NCBI GenBank assembly: GCA_009380095.1 | Contig: WHSL01000010.1 | Location: 1-56,607 of the forward strand | DNA length: 56,607 nucleotides | Origin: Streptosporangiales bacterium | Lineage (GTDB): Bacteria > Actinomycetota > Actinomycetes > Streptosporangiales > Streptosporangiaceae | Reading direction: 5' to 3' | Part shown: positions 23,964 through 32,555 of the stretch, piece by piece | Numbering within the stretch: position 1 is the stretch's first letter | Layout of the letters: each line of letters starts with the position of its first letter | The notes under the pieces: generated by a model | The model's input: the letters and a program-made list of their open reading frames with translations, nothing else | Databases searched by the model: none | What the model was told of the DNA's origin: nothing | Program-made: the position numbers and the translations under genes

Positions 23964-24741
23964 TCTGGCTGTCCACGCCGCAGGCGACGACGCCGACGCC
24001 GAGGCCCCACCAGTCCCGGGCGCGCTCGGGCTCCGCGGCGAAGACCGCGGTGGCGGTGTCGCGGGCGGCGGCCTTGGCGGCGACGTCCTCCAGCGCCGCG
24101 CGCACCCGCGGGTGGTCGGTCTGCCCCGGCACGCCCATGGAGTGCGACAGGTCCACCGGGCCGAGGAAGATCGCGTCCAGCCCCGGGACCTCGAGGATCT
24201 CCGGTACGGCGGCCACGCCCGCGGTCCCCTCGATCATCACCAGCACGGCGACCTCCCGGTTCGCGGTGGCGAACCAGCCTGGCACGGTGCCGTAGCCGGA
24301 GGCGCGGACCCAGGGATGCGCGCCGCGCTCCCCCTCGGGCGCGAAGCGCGCCGCCGCGACGACCGTACGGGCCGCGTCCGCCGAGGTCACCTGGGGGACC
24401 AGCACCCCGTCGGCGCCCGCGTCGAGGGCCGCGCCGATCGCGTCGGGGTCGAGGCCGGGGACCCGGACCACCGCCCACAGCCCGCGGGCGCGCGCCGCCA
24501 CCAGGCCGTCGCGCACCGACTCCAGGCCGAACGGGCCGTGCTCCATATCGATGATCACGAAGTCCAGGCCGGCCAGCGCGATCAGCTCCACGACCTCGGT
24601 CGACGGGATGACGCAGAACGTACCGAGCAGCTCCTCGCCCGCCGCCATGGCCCGCCGCAACCCGCGCGGGCCGTCGGCGCCCTGCCCGAGCGGGCCGTCG
24701 GCATCGGACCCGCGCGGGCGGCCGGCGCCGGGCCCGGTCAC
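23911..24741 (-). CDS. HpcH/HpaI-family aldolase
   Basis: 276 residues from GTG 24741, which overlaps the adenosine kinase stop (GTGA). The ATG at 24648 gives a 245-residue protein nearer the usual length, and the first 31 codons are Gly/Pro-rich. Core motifs: ALAGLDFVIIDMEHGPFGLE, GADGVLVPQVTSADAARTVV, VLVMIEGTAGVAAVPEILEV and LDAIFLGPVDLSHSMGVPGQ, with the metal-binding Glu (MIEG) and Asp (GPVDLS). Known members cleave 4-hydroxy-2-oxo acids to pyruvate and an aldehyde. With 5-fluoro-4-hydroxy-2-oxopentanoate this would give pyruvate and fluoroacetaldehyde, a branch that would explain FlK. That substrate is inferred. Confidence 0.88.
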   Translation of the reverse strand: MTGPGAGRPRGSDADGPLGQGADGPRGLRRAMAAGEELLGTFCVIPSTEVVELIALAGLDFVIIDMEHGPFGLESVRDGLVAARARGLWAVVRVPGLDPDAIGAALDAGADGVLVPQVTSADAARTVVAAARFAPEGERGAHPWVRASGYGTVPGWFATANREVAVLVMIEGTAGVAAVPEILEVPGLDAIFLGPVDLSHSMGVPGQTDHPRVRAALEDVAAKAAARDTATAVFAAEPERARDWWGLGVGVVACGVDSQIIHAGFARVAAAARSRP

Positions 24742-25787
24742 CGGGCCGCTCCGCCCCGGGCCCCGGCCTCGGCGGCCGCGGTGTCTCCGGTCCCGCCCGT
24801 GGTCGCGGCGGTGGTGGGCAGGTGCGGCTCGACGTCGGCCGCGCTGCCGAGGCCGTACGTGCCGGCCAGGTCGGCGAGGAAGCCGGCCTTGTCCACGCGG
24901 TAGTCCTGCGGGCCGGCGCCGCCCAGCACCAGGGTGGCGAGCGCGCAGCCGACCTGCGCGGCGCGCTCCAGCGACAGGTCCCACGCGAGGCCGGCCAGCA
25001 TCCCCGCGCGGAACCCGTCGCCCACCCCGGTGGGGTCGGCGATGGCGCCGGCGGGCACGGCCGGGACCTCGGCCGGCGCGGCGCCGCGCGACTCGATCCG
25101 TACGCCGTCGGCGCCCCGGGTGGTCACCCACTGCGCCACCCGGTCCCGGATCTCGGTCTCGGACCAGCCGGTCTTCTCCCCCAGCAGGGCCCGCTCGTAG
25201 TCGTTCGTGAACAGGTACGTCGCGCCCTCGACCAGGCTCTTGATGGCGTCCCCGTCCAGGCGCGCGAGCTGCTGGGACGGGTCCGCGGCGAACGGGAGGC
25301 CGTGCGTGCGGCACTCCTCGGCGTGCCGCAGCATCGCGTCCGGGTCGTCGGCGCCGATCAGCACCAGGTCGAACCGCCCGGTGCGCTCGGCCACCGCCCC
25401 GAGGGAGATCTCCGCGGCCTCGCTCATCGCCCCCGGGTAGAAGGTCGCGATCTGATTCTGCACGGCGTCGGACGTACAGATGAATCGCGCCGTGTATTCG
25501 GTGGCGGAAACCCGCACGGCGGAGGTGTCCACGCCCTCCCGCTCCAGCTCCGCGCGGTATTCCGCGAAGTCACGGCCGGCCGCGCCGACGAGCTTCGGAG
25601 AATGCCCGAGGCGGGCCAGGCCGAGCGCGATGTTCGCACCCACTCCGCCAGGCCGCACGGTGAGGCTCGAGGCGAGAAAGGACAGCGACACCCGGTCCAG
25701 GTGGCCGTCCACGAACTGCTCGGTGAACCGCCCCGGAAAGGACATCAGATGGTCGGTCGCGATGGACCCGGTAATCGCGATGTTCAT
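24738..25787 (-). CDS. adoK: Adenosine kinase (PfkB family, mycobacterial AdoK type)
   Basis: 349-residue ribokinase-fold protein. The N-terminus ITGSIATDHLMSFPGRFTEQ and the blocks VGAAGRDFAEYRAELEREGV, ATFYPGAMSEAAEISLG, AADPSQQLARLDGDAIKSLV and YLFTNDYERALL closely match remembered M. tuberculosis adenosine kinase. The catalytic anion hole reads DPTGVGDGFRAG. It phosphorylates adenosine to AMP. Adenosine is produced in this cluster by SAH hydrolase, so the gene completes nucleoside salvage. A tail after residue 320 is low-complexity. It is divergent from the methyltransferase and overlaps the aldolase downstream. Confidence 0.9.
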   Translation of the reverse strand: MNIAITGSIATDHLMSFPGRFTEQFVDGHLDRVSLSFLASSLTVRPGGVGANIALGLARLGHSPKLVGAAGRDFAEYRAELEREGVDTSAVRVSATEYTARFICTSDAVQNQIATFYPGAMSEAAEISLGAVAERTGRFDLVLIGADDPDAMLRHAEECRTHGLPFAADPSQQLARLDGDAIKSLVEGATYLFTNDYERALLGEKTGWSETEIRDRVAQWVTTRGADGVRIESRGAAPAEVPAVPAGAIADPTGVGDGFRAGMLAGLAWDLSLERAAQVGCALATLVLGGAGPQDYRVDKAGFLADLAGTYGLGSAADVEPHLPTTAATTGGTGDTAAAEAGARGGAAR

Positions 25788-25857
25788 GGCGGCTCGCTCC
25801 TCGGGGAATCGGTGCCGCCAAAAGTGTCGGACGCGCTCAGTGACGGAGCATCGCCGG

Positions 25858-25889
25858 AACGTCGCATTCGTGGCTACGACGTTTCGCAC
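25858..25889. promoter_or_regulatory. Dyad and shared motif upstream of methyltransferase operon
   Basis: AACGTCG (25858-25864) and CGACGTT (25877-25883) form a perfect 7-bp dyad. The overlapping GGCTACGACGTTTCGCAC (25872-25889) matches the motif before flA at 15 of 18 positions. It sits in the 193-bp divergent gap between adenosine kinase and methyltransferase genes. Confidence 0.5.
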
Positions 25890-25980
25890 AGCGCCATTGC
25901 GTCATTTGTCCGTATGACGATCTCGGCCGAATCCATAGCGTGAGGGGACCCAGACCCCGGCGATGTGGAAGGGCCCTGCC

Positions 25981-26988
25981 ATGACGGCCGATATCGAACA
26001 GCACGAAACCACTCAACGTCAGGCGTTCGATCTCTTCGAGGGTTACGCGCTGAGCAGCGTGCTCGCGTCCTTCGAGATGACCGGGCTGCTGCCCGCGCTC
26101 GAGGGGGAAGGGCTGGACCTGGAGACGATCACCGGCCGCGGCTCCGACGCGGTCGCGCTCGCCCGGGCCTGCCTCGACTACCTGGAGGTGCGCGGCGTGG
26201 TCGAGCGGGACGGCGCCCGGCACACGCTGACCCCGTACGGCCGCGCGGTCTGCGCCGACAAGGGCTACCTGGTCTGGCTGGTCGGCGGGTACGGTGAGCC
26301 GCTGCGCCGGCTCGACGGCTTCCTGAGCGGAGAGAAGCACTACGGCACCCACCACCCGCGGGACGGGCGCTGGGTCGCCGACGGCGCCGCCATGCTCGGC
26401 CGGGCCGACGTCGTGCCGCACGCCATGGCGCTGCTGGAGAGCATCCGCTTCGGGCACGTGCTCGATCTCGGCTGCGGCAACGCGCGATTCCTGCTCAACG
26501 TCTGCTCGCGGTTCGGCGCCACCGGCACCGGCGTGGACATCAGCCCCGAGGCCTGCGCCGAGGCGGAGAAGGGCATCAAGGCGGCGGGCCAGGGCGGCAG
26601 GGTGAGCGTGGTCCAGGGGGACGCCGGCGACCTCGCCGCGATCGCGCAGCTCGCGGAGACCGACCTGGTGGTGACGTTCTTCCTGCTGCACGAGATCCTC
26701 GCGTCCGGCCGGGACGCGCTGGTGGACTGGCTGCGGGATCTGGCGGGCCGGCTCCCCGAAGGGGCGTACCTGCTGGCCGCCGAGGTGCAGCCGCCGGTGG
26801 GCGGGCAGGGCCGGGAGCTGTTCACGCCCGAGTTCACGTTCGTGCACGCGCTGATGCGGCAGCGGCTGATCTCCGGCCCCGAGTGGCGGGACGCGCTGAC
26901 CGAGAGCGGCTTCCACGTGCGCCGGCTCGCGGACGACGCGATGCCCGGCGGCATCCTCGTACTGGCCCAGAAGGCGGCGGCGTCATGA
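25981..26988 (+). CDS. SAM-dependent C-methyltransferase, MppJ-like (alpha-keto acid)
   Basis: 335 residues: an N-terminal winged-helix/dimerisation domain (about 10-110) and a class I methyltransferase fold with the SAM motif VLDLGCGNARFLL (160-172) and VDIS (185-188). Two histidines, His237 (TFFLLHEIL) and His289 (PEFTFVHALM), are 52 residues apart. As I recall, MppJ, which methylates the beta-carbon of phenylpyruvate with a non-haem iron, uses His243 and His295 with the same spacing and a similar F-x-F-x-H context. This suggests C3-methylation of a 2-oxo acid. It starts a three-gene unit: its stop overlaps the hydratase ATG. An O-methyltransferase role is the alternative. Confidence 0.8.
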   Translation: MTADIEQHETTQRQAFDLFEGYALSSVLASFEMTGLLPALEGEGLDLETITGRGSDAVALARACLDYLEVRGVVERDGARHTLTPYGRAVCADKGYLVWLVGGYGEPLRRLDGFLSGEKHYGTHHPRDGRWVADGAAMLGRADVVPHAMALLESIRFGHVLDLGCGNARFLLNVCSRFGATGTGVDISPEACAEAEKGIKAAGQGGRVSVVQGDAGDLAAIAQLAETDLVVTFFLLHEILASGRDALVDWLRDLAGRLPEGAYLLAAEVQPPVGGQGRELFTPEFTFVHALMRQRLISGPEWRDALTESGFHVRRLADDAMPGGILVLAQKAAAS

Positions 26989-27785
26989 GCGGAAACGGAC
27001 GGGTGAACCCCGAGGAGATCGCGGGCCGGCTGGAGGACGCCTGGCGCGACCGGCGGCCCATCCCGCCGCTCAGTGAGTCGCTGGGGCTGGACTCCGCGGA
27101 GACCGCGTACGCGATCCAGACCGCCTGGTCGCGGATGCGGCTGGCCGGTGGCGAGCGGGTGCTCGGCCACAAGATCGGTCTGACCAGCCAGGCCATGCGC
27201 GACCAGCTCAGCGTGCACGAGCCCGACTACGGCCAGCTCTGGGAGTCGCGGTTCTACCCCGCCAAGGACGGCACGGTCACGGTGCCGGCCGGGGTGTTCG
27301 TGCAGCCCCGGGTGGAGTCCGAGCTCGCGTTCCTGCTCGGCGCGCCGCTGGAGGGCACCGGCATCACCCGTGACCAGGTGGTCGCGGCCACCGAGGCGGT
27401 GGCGGTGTCCATCGAGATCATCGACAGCCGGATCACCGACTGGCGGATCCGCCTGGTGGACACGGTCGCCGACAACGCCTCCTACGGCGCGTTCACGCTC
27501 GGCCCGTGGGACCCCGAGCTGGTCACGGCCGACCTGCGCACGCTCGGGATGATCGTGACCCGCAACGGCGGCACCGAGGTGGAGGCCGTGGGGCACGCGG
27601 TGCTCGGAGACCCGTACCTGGCGGTGGCCTGGCTGGCCAACAAGCTGAACGGGCTCGGCACCGCCGTGAAGGCCGGCGACATCGTGCTCTCCGGCTCGCT
27701 CGGGAAGGCGATCCCGGCCGCGCACGGCGACACGTTCACGGTGGAGACGTACGGCCAGCCCGCGCTCACCGCGATCTTCGGCTGA
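26985..27785 (+). CDS. 2-keto-4-pentenoate hydratase-like (MhpD/FAH superfamily)
   Basis: 266-residue protein matching MhpD-type hydratases: ETAYAIQTAWSRMRLAGGER, VLGHKIGLTSQAMRDQL, PDYGQLWESRFYP, the metal-binding glutamates in RVESELAFLLG, SIEIIDSRITDWRIRLVDTV, DNASYGAFTLG and GDIVLSGSLGKAIPAAHGDT. The known reaction is reversible hydration of 2-hydroxypenta-2,4-dienoate to 4-hydroxy-2-oxopentanoate. The predicted dehydratase product in this cluster, 5-fluoro-4-hydroxy-2-oxopentanoate, is the fluorinated version of that compound. It is coupled to the methyltransferase by an ATGA overlap and followed after 12 bp by the SnoaL gene. Confidence 0.88.
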   Translation: MSGNGRVNPEEIAGRLEDAWRDRRPIPPLSESLGLDSAETAYAIQTAWSRMRLAGGERVLGHKIGLTSQAMRDQLSVHEPDYGQLWESRFYPAKDGTVTVPAGVFVQPRVESELAFLLGAPLEGTGITRDQVVAATEAVAVSIEIIDSRITDWRIRLVDTVADNASYGAFTLGPWDPELVTADLRTLGMIVTRNGGTEVEAVGHAVLGDPYLAVAWLANKLNGLGTAVKAGDIVLSGSLGKAIPAAHGDTFTVETYGQPALTAIFG

Positions 27786-27797
27786 GGAGGAGCAGGG

Positions 27798-28145
27798 ATG
27801 GACGGGACGCGGATCCGGGCGATGTTCGCGGTGATCGACGCCCAGGACTGGGCGGCGCTGCCCGGCTTCTTCCACCCCGAGGTGGTCTATGAGCGGCCGG
27901 GCTTCCCGCCGCTGCACGGGCTGGACCGGGTGATGCGCTTCTACCACGAGGAACGCAAGATCACCCGATCCGTCCACCACATCGAGGCCACCGCGGTCGA
28001 GGACGGCCGGGCCGCCTGCTGGGGCCGGGTGGAGTGCGAGCTGCCCGACGGGTCGGAGACGACGGTGGGCTTCGCCGACGTCTACACCTTCGAGGGCGAC
28101 CGCATCCACCTCCGCCGCACCCACTTCTTCGTCCCGTCCGTCTAA
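27798..28145 (+). CDS. SnoaL/NTF2-like small protein
   Basis: 115-residue alpha+beta barrel protein of the SnoaL-like type: IRAMFAVIDAQDWAALPGFF, HPEVVYERPGFPPLHGLDRV and DVYTFEGDRIHLRRTHFF. GAGGAG precedes the ATG. Members act as isomerases, dehydratases or cyclases, often with an Asp/His pair; here HPEVVYERPG could supply it. As third gene of the methyltransferase unit it probably acts on the same keto acid series. Its last bases overlap the convergent ileS gene. The function is unproven. Confidence 0.75.
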   Translation: MDGTRIRAMFAVIDAQDWAALPGFFHPEVVYERPGFPPLHGLDRVMRFYHEERKITRSVHHIEATAVEDGRAACWGRVECELPDGSETTVGFADVYTFEGDRIHLRRTHFFVPSV

Positions 28146-31100
28146 CGGAGGTCGATGGCGATGTGGCCGGCACCGAGGGGGACCTGTTCGGCGGAGTCGG
28201 CCACCGGCCCTACGCTCAGCTCGTCGGCGAGCACGTTCCGCGCGATCGCCGGGGCGTGCTCGGTGAGCATCACCGCGATGTCACCCTCCGGGTCGTCCTT
28301 CACCGCGAGCAGCACCGCCACCCGGTCCGCGAAGCCGAAGCCGTGCCGCTTGCGGAGGTCGTTGACGAGCCGGATCAGCTCCCGGGCCAGGCCCTCGCGG
28401 CGCAGCCCCGGGTCGACGGCCACGTCCAGGGCGATGCTGTACGGGCCGTCCCGGTTCACCTGCCAGCCCACCACCGGCACCTCGCTGACCTGCAGGTGGT
28501 CCGGCTCCAGGGCCACGGTCTCGCCGTCGGCCACGACCTCCAGCGGCCCGTCCCCGTCCATCGCCGCGGCGAGCACCTCCGGGTCAGCGGCCCGGATCGC
28601 CTCCGCCACGGCCTTCGTACGCTTCCCGAAGGTGGCGCCCAGCGCGCGGAAGTTCGGCTTCACCGCGTGCGAGACGGGGCCCGACCCGGCGCCCGCCGAC
28701 TGAATCTCCTTCACGTTCAGCTCGGCCGCGATCACCGGCTTGACCTCGCCGAACCGGTCCTGGAGGCCTCCGGGGACGGCGACGATGGCGCGGCGGAGCG
28801 GCTGCCGTACGCCGATGCCGGCGTTGCTCCGGGCCTCCCGGCCCAGCGTGACGAGCCGCCGCGCCGCCTCCACCGCCGCCCGCAGCCCGTCGTCGGCCAC
28901 CGACGTGTCGCCCGCCGGGAACGGGGTCATGTGCACCGACGCCGGCGCCCCGGGGTCGGCCGAGCGCGCCAGGTTCTGGTACAGCGTCTCGGCCAGGAAC
29001 GGTGTCACCGGGGCGAGCAGCCGCGCGAGCGTGACGAGGCAGGTGTGCAGGGTGGCGAACGCGGCGCCGGAGTCGCCGCCCGGCGCGTCGGGATCGGTGT
29101 TCCAGAACCGGTCCCGGCTGCACCGCAGGTACCAGTTGGACAGGTCGGACACGAAGCCCGACAGCCGCCGCCCGGCCGCGGTCACGTCGAAGTCGGCCAG
29201 CGCCGCGTCCACCGCGGCGGTCACGTCGGCCAGCTCCGCCAGAACGTACCGGTCGAGCACCGGGCGCTCGGCGGGCGGCGGTGCGGCGCGGTCCGGCGTC
29301 CAGCCGTCCAGCCTGGCGTAGGTGACGAAGAAGTAGTACGTGTTCCAGAGCGTGAGCAGGACCTTGCGGGTGGCCTCCTCCAGCGCCTTGTCGCCGACCC
29401 GGCGGGACTGCCACGGGTTGCCCTCCACCAGCAGCACCCAGCGCAGCGCGTCGGCGCCGTACCGGCCGACGAGATCCCACGGGTCCAGCACGTTGCCGGC
29501 GGACTTGGACATCTTGCGTCCGTCCTCGTCGACGATGTGGCCGAGGCAGAGCGAGCGCACGTACGCGGTGTGGCCGAAGAGCAGCGTGCCGACCGCCTGC
29601 AGGGAGTAGAACCAGCCGCGGGTCTGGTCGATGGCCTCGCAGATGTAGTCGGCGGGGTAGGCGGCGGCGAACCGCTCCTCCGAGCCCGGCGCGTGCGGGT
29701 AGCCGAACTGGGCGAACGGCATGGCGCCGGAGTCGTACCAGGCGTCGATCACCTCCGGCACCCGGGTCATCGTGCCGCCGCAGCCGCGGCAGCCGAGGGT
29801 GATGTCGTCCACGTACGGCCGGTGCGGGTCGAGTGCGGACAGGTCCCGCCCGGCCAGCTCCCCGAGCTCGGCGAGCGAGCCCACCGCGGCGATCTCGTCG
29901 CAGCCGTCGCACCGCCACAGCGGCAGCGGGGTGCCCCAGTACCGCTCCCGGGACAGCGCCCAGTCCACGTTGTTGGCCAGCCAGTCGCCGTACCGGCCGT
30001 CGCGGATGTGCGCGGGCCGCCAGTCCACCTCGGCGTTGTCGGCGAGGAAGGTCTCGCGGAACCGGGTGGTGGCGATGAACCAGGAGGGCTTGGCGTAGTA
30101 GAACAGCGGCGAGTCGCAGCGCCAGCAGAACGGGAACGTGTGCCGGTACGTGCCCTCCCCGGTGAGCAGGTCGTTCTCCCGCAGGGAGTCGATGATGAGG
30201 GCGTCGGCGTCCCGGATGAACATGCCCGCGTACGGCCCCGCCCGCTCGTCGAACCGGCCCTCCGAGGTCACCGGGACCACCACCGGCAGCCCGTTGTCCT
30301 TGGCGACGCGGAAGTCGTCCTCGCCGAACGCGGCGCCGGTGTGCACGATGCCGGTGCCCTGGCCGGTCTCCACGAAGTCGTCCACGACCACGATCCGCCA
30401 GGACGCCGGGTCGCCCTCGGGGTCGTCGGCCGAGCCGGGGCCGACGAAGTCGAACGGCGCCTGGTAGCGGGAGCCGGCCAGCTCGGCGACCGCGACCTCG
30501 CGGAGGATCTCCGCGCCCTCGCCGAGCGCCGCCTCCACCCGGTCGGCGGCGAGCACCACGAGGTGGCCGCCGGCCCGGCCGCCGCGCGCGAGCACGTACC
30601 TGATGTCCTCGCTGACCACGGCCGCCGTGGCCGGGACCAGCGTCCAGGGCATGGTGGTCCAGACCAGCAGGGACGCGTTCTCCCCCTCCGGGCCGAGCGG
30701 GCCGGAGAGCAGGGGGAACCGGACGTAGATGCTCGGGTCGTCGACCTCCCGGTAGCCCTGCGCGACCTCGTGGTCGGAGAGCGCGGTGCCGCAGCGCGGG
30801 CAGTACGGCACCACGCGCCGGTCCTGGTAGATCAGGCCGCGCTCCCAGAGCGTCTTCAGCGACCACCACACGCTCTGCACGTACTCCGGCGACATCGTCC
30901 AGTACGCGTCCGCGGTGTCCACCCAGTACCCGGTGCGCTCGGTCAGCTCCTCGAACTCGCGCACGTACCGGGTGACCGAGGCGCGGCAGCGGGCGTTGAA
31001 CTCCGCGACGCCGTACTCCTCGATCTGGCGCTTGCGGGTGAAGCCCAGCTCCCGCTCCACCTCCAGCTCGACCGGGATGCCGTGGCAGTCCCAGCCGGCC

Positions 31101-31348
31101 TTGCGCAGCGCGTGCTCGCCCTTCATAGTGCGGTAACGCGGGAAGACGTCCTTGAACACGCGCGCCTCGACGTGGTGCACGCCGGGCCGGCCGTTGGCGG
31201 TGGGCGGGCCGTCGTAGAACCGGAACGGCGCGCCGCCCTCGGTGCCGGCCACGGTCCGGCGGAACACCTCACCGTCGCGCCAGAGCTCCAGCACCTGCTC
31301 CTCGAGCGCGGGCAGGTCGGGGCGTTGCGGAACGGGCTCGAACGTCAT
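28142..31348 (-). CDS. ileS: Isoleucyl-tRNA synthetase, IleRS2 type with GXHH motif
   Basis: 1068-residue class I synthetase. The ATP-binding signature, normally HxGH, reads G56-V57-H58-H59 in ANGRPGVHHVEARVFKDVF. The KMSKS loop is intact (GRKMSKSAGNVLDPWDLVGR). The editing domain, tRNA-binding domain and C-terminal domain are all present. Sequence style is the eukaryote-like IleRS2 group, whose members resist mupirocin; the swapped GXHH form has been linked to hyper-resistance. It is 43 bp downstream of an acyl-CoA dehydrogenase gene, in the middle of the fluorinase island. It may be a self-resistance copy for a fluorinated isoleucine analogue; whether a second ileS exists elsewhere cannot be seen here. 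Confidence 0.93.
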   Translation of the reverse strand: MTFEPVPQRPDLPALEEQVLELWRDGEVFRRTVAGTEGGAPFRFYDGPPTANGRPGVHHVEARVFKDVFPRYRTMKGEHALRKAGWDCHGIPVELEVERELGFTRKRQIEEYGVAEFNARCRASVTRYVREFEELTERTGYWVDTADAYWTMSPEYVQSVWWSLKTLWERGLIYQDRRVVPYCPRCGTALSDHEVAQGYREVDDPSIYVRFPLLSGPLGPEGENASLLVWTTMPWTLVPATAAVVSEDIRYVLARGGRAGGHLVVLAADRVEAALGEGAEILREVAVAELAGSRYQAPFDFVGPGSADDPEGDPASWRIVVVDDFVETGQGTGIVHTGAAFGEDDFRVAKDNGLPVVVPVTSEGRFDERAGPYAGMFIRDADALIIDSLRENDLLTGEGTYRHTFPFCWRCDSPLFYYAKPSWFIATTRFRETFLADNAEVDWRPAHIRDGRYGDWLANNVDWALSRERYWGTPLPLWRCDGCDEIAAVGSLAELGELAGRDLSALDPHRPYVDDITLGCRGCGGTMTRVPEVIDAWYDSGAMPFAQFGYPHAPGSEERFAAAYPADYICEAIDQTRGWFYSLQAVGTLLFGHTAYVRSLCLGHIVDEDGRKMSKSAGNVLDPWDLVGRYGADALRWVLLVEGNPWQSRRVGDKALEEATRKVLLTLWNTYYFFVTYARLDGWTPDRAAPPPAERPVLDRYVLAELADVTAAVDAALADFDVTAAGRRLSGFVSDLSNWYLRCSRDRFWNTDPDAPGGDSGAAFATLHTCLVTLARLLAPVTPFLAETLYQNLARSADPGAPASVHMTPFPAGDTSVADDGLRAAVEAARRLVTLGREARSNAGIGVRQPLRRAIVAVPGGLQDRFGEVKPVIAAELNVKEIQSAGAGSGPVSHAVKPNFRALGATFGKRTKAVAEAIRAADPEVLAAAMDGDGPLEVVADGETVALEPDHLQVSEVPVVGWQVNRDGPYSIALDVAVDPGLRREGLARELIRLVNDLRKRHGFGFADRVAVLLAVKDDPEGDIAVMLTEHAPAIARNVLADELSVGPVADSAEQVPLGAGHIAIDLR

Positions 31349-31391
31349 CGTCTTCCCTGTCTGGTGGTCGGGATCCTCAGCGGGCGAAGGC

Positions 31392-32555
31392 TCAGCGTGC
31401 GAAGGCGGAGAGGCCGGTGATCTCCCGCCCGAGGATCAGCTTCTGGATGTCCTGCGTGCCCTCGTAGGTGTAGAGGGCCTCGATGTCGGCGTGGTGCCGG
31501 GCGACGTGCCGCTCCGCCAGCAGGCCCTCGCCGCCGAGGATCTCGCGGGCGTCCAGCACCACCTGGCGGGCCGCGCCGGCGGTCTGCATCTTGGCCGCGG
31601 AGGCCATCGGCAGCGTGGCCGCGCCCTGCTCCTCCAGGCGGCTCAGCCGCCAGCACATCAGCCGCATCGCGGTGATGTCCGACAGCATCCGCGCCAGCTT
31701 GGCCTGCACCAGCTGGAACCCGGCGAGCGGCCGGCCGAACTGCTCGCGTGCCAGCGCGTGCTCCAGCGCCAGCTCGTAGCAGGCCTCGGCGTGGCCGAGC
31801 GCCTCCCAGCAGACGTCCTGCCGGGCACGCAGCATCAACGGGGTGAGCGCGCGCCAGGAGGTGGCGGCCTCCAGCCGGTTCGCGGCCGGGACCCGTACGC
31901 CGGTGAGCGTGATCTGCGCGTGCGCCGCGACCCGGCAGGCGGTCTTGCCGCGCAACGGCTCCGCGTCGAAGCCCTCGGCGGGGGTCTCCACCACGAACCC
32001 GCCGATCTTGTCGTCCTCGTCGCGGGCCCAGACCACGACGAGGTCGGCGAAGGTGCCGTTGCCGATCCACCGCTTGGCGCCGTCCAGCACGTAGCCGTCG
32101 CCGTCCCGCCGGGCGCGGGTCTGCAGCGAGGAGGCGTCCGAGCCGTGCCCCGGCTCGGTCATGCCGAACGCGCCGATCTCGTCCATCGCGGCGAGCGACG
32201 GCAGCCAGCGGGCCCGCTGCTCCGCCGAGCCGAGCAGCCCGATGGACATCATCGCCAGGCTGTGGCCGACGAAGAACACCCGCAGCCCGCCGTCGGCGCG
32301 GGCCAGCTCGGCGGCGACCAGGCCTTCGGCGAGCGGGCTGAGGCCCGGGCAGCCGTCGCCCTCCAGGGCGCCGCCCGCGACCTTCAGCCCGGCCAGGCCG
32401 GGCACCAGCGTGAACGGGAACTCGGCGCGCTCCCAGTAGTCGTTGATGATCGGCAGTACGTCCTTGTCGCAGAACTCCCGGACCCGGTCGCGCACCGCGC
32501 GCTCGGGCTCGGTCAGCAGCTCGTCGAGGAGAAAGAGATCGCTTTCTGTGCTCAT
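31392..32555 (-). CDS. Acyl-CoA dehydrogenase family flavoprotein
   Basis: 387-residue acyl-CoA dehydrogenase of the glutaryl-CoA-dehydrogenase-like subgroup: FAD region GAFGMTEPGHGSDASSLQTR, KRWIGNGTFADLVVVWARDE, EQFGRPLAGFQLVQAKLARM and the catalytic Glu in LYTYEGTQDIQKLILGREIT. Length is normal. The start is ATG 32555 (MSTESDLFLLDELL). It lies directly before ileS on the same strand. In the cluster it might set or remove a double bond in the fluorinated carbon chain as CoA or free acid; no CoA ligase was recognised in the island. Unrelated fatty-acid metabolism is the alternative. Confidence 0.87.
   Translation of the reverse strand: MSTESDLFLLDELLTEPERAVRDRVREFCDKDVLPIINDYWERAEFPFTLVPGLAGLKVAGGALEGDGCPGLSPLAEGLVAAELARADGGLRVFFVGHSLAMMSIGLLGSAEQRARWLPSLAAMDEIGAFGMTEPGHGSDASSLQTRARRDGDGYVLDGAKRWIGNGTFADLVVVWARDEDDKIGGFVVETPAEGFDAEPLRGKTACRVAAHAQITLTGVRVPAANRLEAATSWRALTPLMLRARQDVCWEALGHAEACYELALEHALAREQFGRPLAGFQLVQAKLARMLSDITAMRLMCWRLSRLEEQGAATLPMASAAKMQTAGAARQVVLDAREILGGEGLLAERHVARHHADIEALYTYEGTQDIQKLILGREITGLSAFAR

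Noticed and set aside
24738-25787. 2-keto-3-deoxygluconate kinase paired with the adjacent aldolase
   Set aside because: The N-terminal ITGSIATDHLMSFPG and the ADPSQQLARL and LFTNDYE blocks match mycobacterial adenosine kinase rather than KDG kinase.
28034-31420. Long open frame on the plus strand opposite ileS (1128 codons)
   Set aside because: It is the antisense shadow of a well-conserved synthetase gene, with Arg/Val/Gly-rich composition and no domain.
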